From: Acidimicrobiia bacterium
Lineage (GTDB): Bacteria; Actinomycetota; Acidimicrobiia; Spongiisociales; ZC4RG35
DNA: 14,776 nt
NCBI GenBank assembly: GCA_009377735.1
Contig: WHTL01000058.1
Span: 1-14,776, forward strand
Reading direction: 5' to 3'
The notes beneath the pieces are model-generated. The model was not told where the DNA came from. It ran no database searches and was given only the letters and a program-made list of their open reading frames with translations. Both the position numbers and the translations under genes were made by a program. Of this stretch, positions 14,552-14,776 are shown one piece after another; within the stretch, counting starts at the first letter, position 1; each line of letters begins with the position of its first letter.

Positions 14552-14566
14552 CGTGGTGGCACCACG
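14552..14566. repeat. 15-bp perfect palindrome between the two 51-bp repeats
   Basis: CGTGGTG (14552-14558), a central G, and CACCACG (14560-14566). It lies exactly in the 21-base spacer of the twin repeats and could form a cruciform or be a protein site. Confidence 0.6.
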
Positions 14567-14568
14567 TT

Positions 14569-14619
14569 GTTTTGTGCGAATTTTCTCGCCCTATCGCGTC
14601 AAAGATCCGCGCAGAATGA
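14569..14619. repeat. 51-bp REP-like repeat, copy 2
   Basis: Direct repeat of copy 1 with a 72-bp period; one substitution (A at 14579) breaks one pair of the predicted stem. Weaker similarity continues about 13 bases beyond both copies. It ends 15 bases before the stop of the convergent minus-strand gene. Confidence 0.9.
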
Positions 14620-14634
14620 TGTTTGGGGCGGGTG

Positions 14635-14776
14635 CTAGGGTCCCAGCTTCACACCATTCGGGTCATAGGTCTCGATGGCATCGATGGTTCGGGAGCGGGA
14701 TGAGCCGGTGGCTACCTCGATGTCCCAACTGTTGTTCTCGACCATGGTGGGGATGTATTCAACACCACGGGCCACC
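14635..14776 (-). CDS. C-terminal part of an unidentified protein (partial)
   Basis: The minus strand is open from the window edge to TAG at 14637-14635, giving 46 residues that end in IETYDPNGVKLGP. The composition is protein-like (YIPTMVENNSWDIEVATG near the start), with balanced charged and hydrophobic residues and G/C-rich third positions like the other genes here. I do not recognise the family. The gene is convergent with the rhomboid gene, separated from it by the repeat pair. Confidence 0.6.
   Translation of the reverse strand, partial: VARGVEYIPTMVENNSWDIEVATGSSRSRTIDAIETYDPNGVKLGP

Noticed and set aside
14497..14619. The two 51-bp repeats as a CRISPR remnant
   Set aside because: Only two units, too long for a typical CRISPR repeat, a spacer of 21 bases that is itself palindromic, and no cas genes nearby.
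14497..14619. The 51-bp repeats as intrinsic terminators
   Set aside because: No run of U follows the stem on either strand, and the loop is large; a REP-like element fits better.
14030..14638. Plus-strand open frame running through the rhomboid gene and both 51-bp repeats
   Set aside because: The first part is a shadow of the rhomboid gene. The repeated peptide in the second part only reflects that 72 is divisible by three, so the DNA repeats stay in frame.

Overview
The window reads as chromosomal core-genome DNA of a moderately G+C-rich actinobacterium. The evidence is a MshD-type mycothiol synthase, a phosphatidylinositol-phosphate synthase followed by an acyltransferase and a PimA-like mannosyltransferase (the PIM glycolipid pathway), the thrS ... 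pgsA-acyltransferase-pimA ... pdxS-pdxT-yebC order known from mycobacteria, frequent GTG starts, and several starts with a TANNNT box just upstream and no Shine-Dalgarno. An early-branching group such as Acidimicrobiia is my guess; it is not proven by the sequence.

Layout. (1) 1-4261, plus strand: the last codons of a probable substrate-binding protein, then livH-livM-livG-livF (branched-chain amino-acid-type ABC importer), then mshD. From livH on, each gene overlaps the next by 1-4 bases, so this looks like one translationally coupled operon. (2) 4269-4472, minus strand: a 67-residue zinc-ribbon protein with a possible membrane anchor, convergent with mshD and divergent from thrS. (3) 4632-7003, plus: thrS coupled by a GTGA overlap to a small two-helix membrane protein of unknown function. 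(4) 7004-7411: non-coding, with a short hairpin and a G/C-run array of four 17-bp units that begins right after the gltA stop. (5) 7412-8695, minus: citrate synthase gltA. (6) 8920-11404, plus: pgsA, a lysophospholipid/PIM acyltransferase and pimA, joined by GTGA overlaps. (7) 11424-14480, plus: pdxS-pdxT (PLP synthase), yebC and a rhomboid protease. (8) 14481-14634: two near-identical 51-bp REP-like repeats around a 15-bp palindrome, between convergent genes. (9) 14635-14776, minus: the C-terminus of an unidentified protein.

How the genes fit together: pgsA, the acyltransferase and pimA make and modify phosphatidylinositol mannosides; pdxS and pdxT together form the PLP synthase complex; livHMGF lacks only its binding protein, whose tail is probably at the window edge. 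Most of the window is ordinary core metabolism. I did not find a convincing new defence or mobile system. The items most worth a second look are the 51-bp repeats, the 17-bp G/C-run array behind gltA, the shared TACCNT-N7-start architecture, and the small uncharacterised proteins beside mshD and thrS.
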